Part shown: one piece after another, positions 60,961 through 64,000 of the stretch
Numbering within the stretch: position 1 is the stretch's first letter
Layout of the letters: every line of letters starts with the position of its first letter
DNA from: Pomacea canaliculata
Lineage: Eukaryota > Mollusca > Gastropoda > Architaenioglossa > Ampullariidae
Direction: 5' to 3'
Assembly: GCF_003073045.1 (NCBI RefSeq)
Contig: NC_037603.1
Coordinates: 13,584,192 to 13,648,191, forward strand
DNA length: 64,000 nucleotides
Made by a program: the position numbers and the translations under genes
The notes under the pieces: generated by a model
Databases searched by the model: none
Told to the model about the DNA's origin: nothing
Seen by the model: only the letters and a program-made list of their open reading frames with translations

Positions 60961-62224
60961 GTTTGTTCACGTTGAGCTTTATTTGAATATGAAGTTTGTT
61001 ATTTTATACACCTCTGTTGTTATTAGCTTCACAATGACGATTCCAATTTCTCCTGAAATTAAATCACGTTTCTAGTTTTTGGTTATTTTCTGGTATGGTT
61101 GTTATTGTTTTTGTTTATTTTCGTGTGTCGTTTTGGTTTGAATTTTTTATAACTTAGTAGTTTATGTTCGTTCCTTGAGACAGCACTTAGTGAACTTTCT
61201 CAGACCCCACAAACTTTTTTTTTTTAATTCGTTCTCACCAACGTCATCAGACACCTTCCTCCCATCCCAACCCTCCTTCAAGAGCTGATCGTGCGGCGTG
61301 GGCCGCCACGCGCCACAGTTATCTTTCCTTGTCCCGACAATAGCTACTCAAACAGCGAAGAGCTCTCGTTCAATAAGCCACTAGTCTGGGCCGCTAATAT
61401 CCTAGGGTCGGAAGTTAAACACTGAGTCAACAAGCGATTGACTCTAAGAGTCGGCTCTGAGCAAACAGACGACAAGCGGAGTCAGCCAGGGAGAGGCAGG
61501 GGCGCCCACACACCACAGAGTCGTCTCCCTGTCGGCTCTACAAACTCCGAGCACGCGGGGGTGGCGCACGGGACAAATGACCGGCCGCGAGGGTTGATGG
61601 ACACGGCGACGACTAGAGCAATGAGAAGAGAAGGTATTAGACGGCCTTCACATGATTGTGGGGTAGACAGGGTATGAAGGTAGCATGCATCTCCTTGGTC
61701 GTACTTGGGAGGGAGGCTGCCTGGGTAAAGGGTTAGATGAATTTCACTGTTCTCGGGTTTTGATATTTTTGTTTAGAAATGATGCTTCGTAAATCAAGTC
61801 TTTGCTTCTCTGTATTAACTATTTTAACAAGTGTCGCAATGTTCTCCTTTTGTTTAATGGAATCCTCCGCACTCTTATTATGAAAAGTTACATTTTTAGT
61901 ACAATGTGTTTTAGTTTACCTCAAGACAGCATCCGATTGCTTAATATGGCACTGAATGGGGTAGGAACAACAGGTGACAGAACATTAATGTAGTGGATTA
62001 ATAAATAATAATTAAATAAACCTGTTTATTTATATGTCTTTTCACACCGGACTCGAAACACTTACACAAAGGTAAGCATACAGTCAGAAAATCATTACAA
62101 TCATTCACACCGATACTTTCTCTCTCTCCACTCTCTTTCACGCATGCACGCACAGTGGAGAACACTGTGGTACTCTGAGAGAATCATCGACAGCCAACAA
62201 GAGAAATGAGTATTAAAGTATTCT

Positions 62225-62300
62225 GAGCACACAACACCCGAATCTCACTGTGTCTGTGGCAGGGTCTTTACCCACTGCGCCATCATGCGCTCCAAGAAGA
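62225..62300 (-). mobile_element. tRNA-like SINE head fragment
   Basis: The minus strand reads GCATGATGGCGCAGTGGGTA, an A-box-like start, without a good B box. Probably a truncated SINE. Confidence 0.3.
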
Positions 62301-63084
62301 AGAAGAGTGAGTATAGAAGAATAATATTTCATTATCTCCTTACGATCTGAAAGCATCTGAGAGAGAGAGAGTGAAGGAAAATGTAAGTGAGATGTGAATG
62401 AGGAATGATGTGTATGAATGTAAGGGAATTAGTGACAGTTATTTTTATGTTCCCGTGTGCGTGTGTTTGTGTACAAAGCATAACGACTTAGCTAAGTAAT
62501 ACAATCCAAGCAGCACACCTTTAACAGTCTGTTTACTTTCATGTTGCAAGTCTCAACATTTGTGTGTTTTGGGGTTTGGATTTCGCCGTATAACCCCCAA
62601 ATCCTTTTTGTCCTTTTTTTTTTTTTTTAATAAATGCATACATTTCGCTCCCTCCTCCCTCGCCTGCACCCCTAGAGAGCTGAGTCGCGTGCTTTCCCTG
62701 CCAATCAAAGCTGGCTCTCAGAACGAGGCGAATTTCCGTTATTCCTCGCCGCTTGTCCGCGCCGTCTCCGACTGACAAGCGGGCCTTGAGTCAACTCCGA
62801 TAAGCCGCCAGTCAATCTGGGCAGATAAGGCAATTGGTTCGTGACAAACCTTAGCGACATGCCACAATCTTTCTTTTCCCCCCCTTTTTTTTTTCTTTTT
62901 TTTTTTTCTTCTTCTTCAAACTAGAAAAAAGTAGAAGACGTATGAGAAAAAGAAACAGAAAAAGAAGACCAAGATAGAGAAGATACAGTAGAATATAAAG
63001 AAAATCAAGAAGAAAACCACGCAAAAAACAAAAAAGCAAAAAAAAAAAAAAAAAACCACACACATAGAAGAGTAAAAGTTAGAC

Positions 63085-63255
63085 AAACACCAATGGTGTT
63101 GGTGTTTTAAGCCGTGCCAGCAACTAAGGCTATATCACGGCAAGGCAGATGCCACATGCAGAGAGAGAACAGCGTGCCCGAGACGAGAGCTGAACCCAGG
63201 TAGCCAACCGTCACTGTATTAGTGACAGGCGCTCACCGTCGTGCCACAGAGCTGA
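63085..63255 (-). mobile_element. tRNA-derived SINE-like element, copy B
   Basis: The minus strand has TGGCACGACGGTGAGCGCC, then CTGGGTTCAGCTCTCG (B box), then GCACGCTGTTCTCTC and a conserved central block whose plus-strand form is GCCAGCAACTAAGGCTATAT. It is the same family as copy A at 47945-48110. Confidence 0.6.
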
Positions 63256-64000
63256 TCCTCATATGGGTGTGTGGGGTGGGGAGGAAATATGAATGCAGAA
63301 TATACAAAAATAAAAAAATTTTCTTTAAAAAATGTCGTTCATAATCTTACATTCATCTATCAAGTCTCCTTCTTCGTCCATGTACTTTGTTCATGTTTAC
63401 CAACATATTTTTTTCTTTGTGGAGGCCTGTGGGTGTGTTTTTTTAATTGGTTTTTTGTTTTTGTTTTTTCATTGTTGACTGTCAGCTCGCCAGTACACAG
63501 TAGACGAGGAAATGCGCTAAACAAATTTATTTTTTTTATTATTATTATTATTATTTCTGAATCTTGCAATAACATTGGCACATATCTAGTCTATCTGCCG
63601 GTGTACAATGAGCAATGTTCAAGTTGGTGTTGATATATCAAAAGAAAAGGATGATTTACGATAATTTTCTTTTTGACACGGGGAGAAATGAGAGAGCTCA
63701 AGGGAGTAAAATACAAAAACGCTGTAAAACGATCCAAGGGAAGCTATAGCCGGAGCTTCCAATACTTTTTGAGTTATCTCTCTTTTAGCAGCTGCCCATA
63801 AACATGTATAAACGGGAAAAGAAACTCGAGATATATATCGAGATACACGGTTCACCTGGCGTTTAATTCTATTTTTCTTTTGTCCAACACAATAATATGT
63901 TTTAGAAACACAAGAAATGTTAATATTGAAAAACTGCTGAATTAGTATTTTTAACATTTTAATTTCTTGTAGCACATTAGCTCAGTTTAGTTGTTTGCCT

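Noticed and set aside
1..64000. CRISPR arrays, phage or bacterial operons
   Set aside because: The direct repeats are microsatellites or a spacer-less minisatellite, and genes are intron-bearing with eukaryotic signals.

Overview
The window is nuclear DNA of an animal, most likely a mollusc and plausibly a gastropod; the species cannot be named from the sequence. The evidence is intron-rich genes with GT-AG splice sites, an AT-rich background with GC-rich islands, many microsatellites, tRNA-derived SINE-like elements, and decayed non-LTR retrotransposon pieces. There is no operon, phage, CRISPR array or bacterial feature.

Three protein genes can be reconstructed exon by exon. (1) 2432-9811, minus: IQCG/DRC9, a coiled-coil, IQ-motif subunit of the nexin-dynein regulatory complex of motile cilia, with 9 coding exons in consistent phase. 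(2) 10446-14148, plus: RPL35A (ribosomal protein eL33), with 4 coding exons and an upstream 5'-TOP leader exon. Genes 1 and 2 lie head to head about 0.3 kb apart; the two are also neighbours in human 3q29. (3) 19598-27718, minus: a chordin-like secreted BMP antagonist (CHRDL1/2 type) with a signal peptide, three ten-cysteine VWC domains, a Gly-Asn/Gly-Ser repeat and a CHRDL-type C-terminal tail, in 10 coding exons.

RPL35A and the chordin-like gene each carry one apparent frame-breaking indel in an otherwise intact, correctly spliced frame. Assembly error is the simplest explanation, but real lesions are not excluded. A possible extra exon encoding one transmembrane helix lies at 15530-15701 (minus) between genes 2 and 3.

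From 27.8 kb to the right edge I find no convincing multi-exon gene. This stretch holds GC-rich islands, simple repeats, SINE-like elements, a LINE fragment, a 37-bp minisatellite, a 21-bp inverted repeat, a good CTCF-type motif, repeated perfect CRE palindromes and a few orphan splice donors. It may be the distal 5' regulatory region of the chordin-like gene, but that is inference. I found no evidence for a wholly new biological system. The most useful observations are the conserved head-to-head gene pair, the frame breaks, the coding microsatellites and the CRE enrichment.
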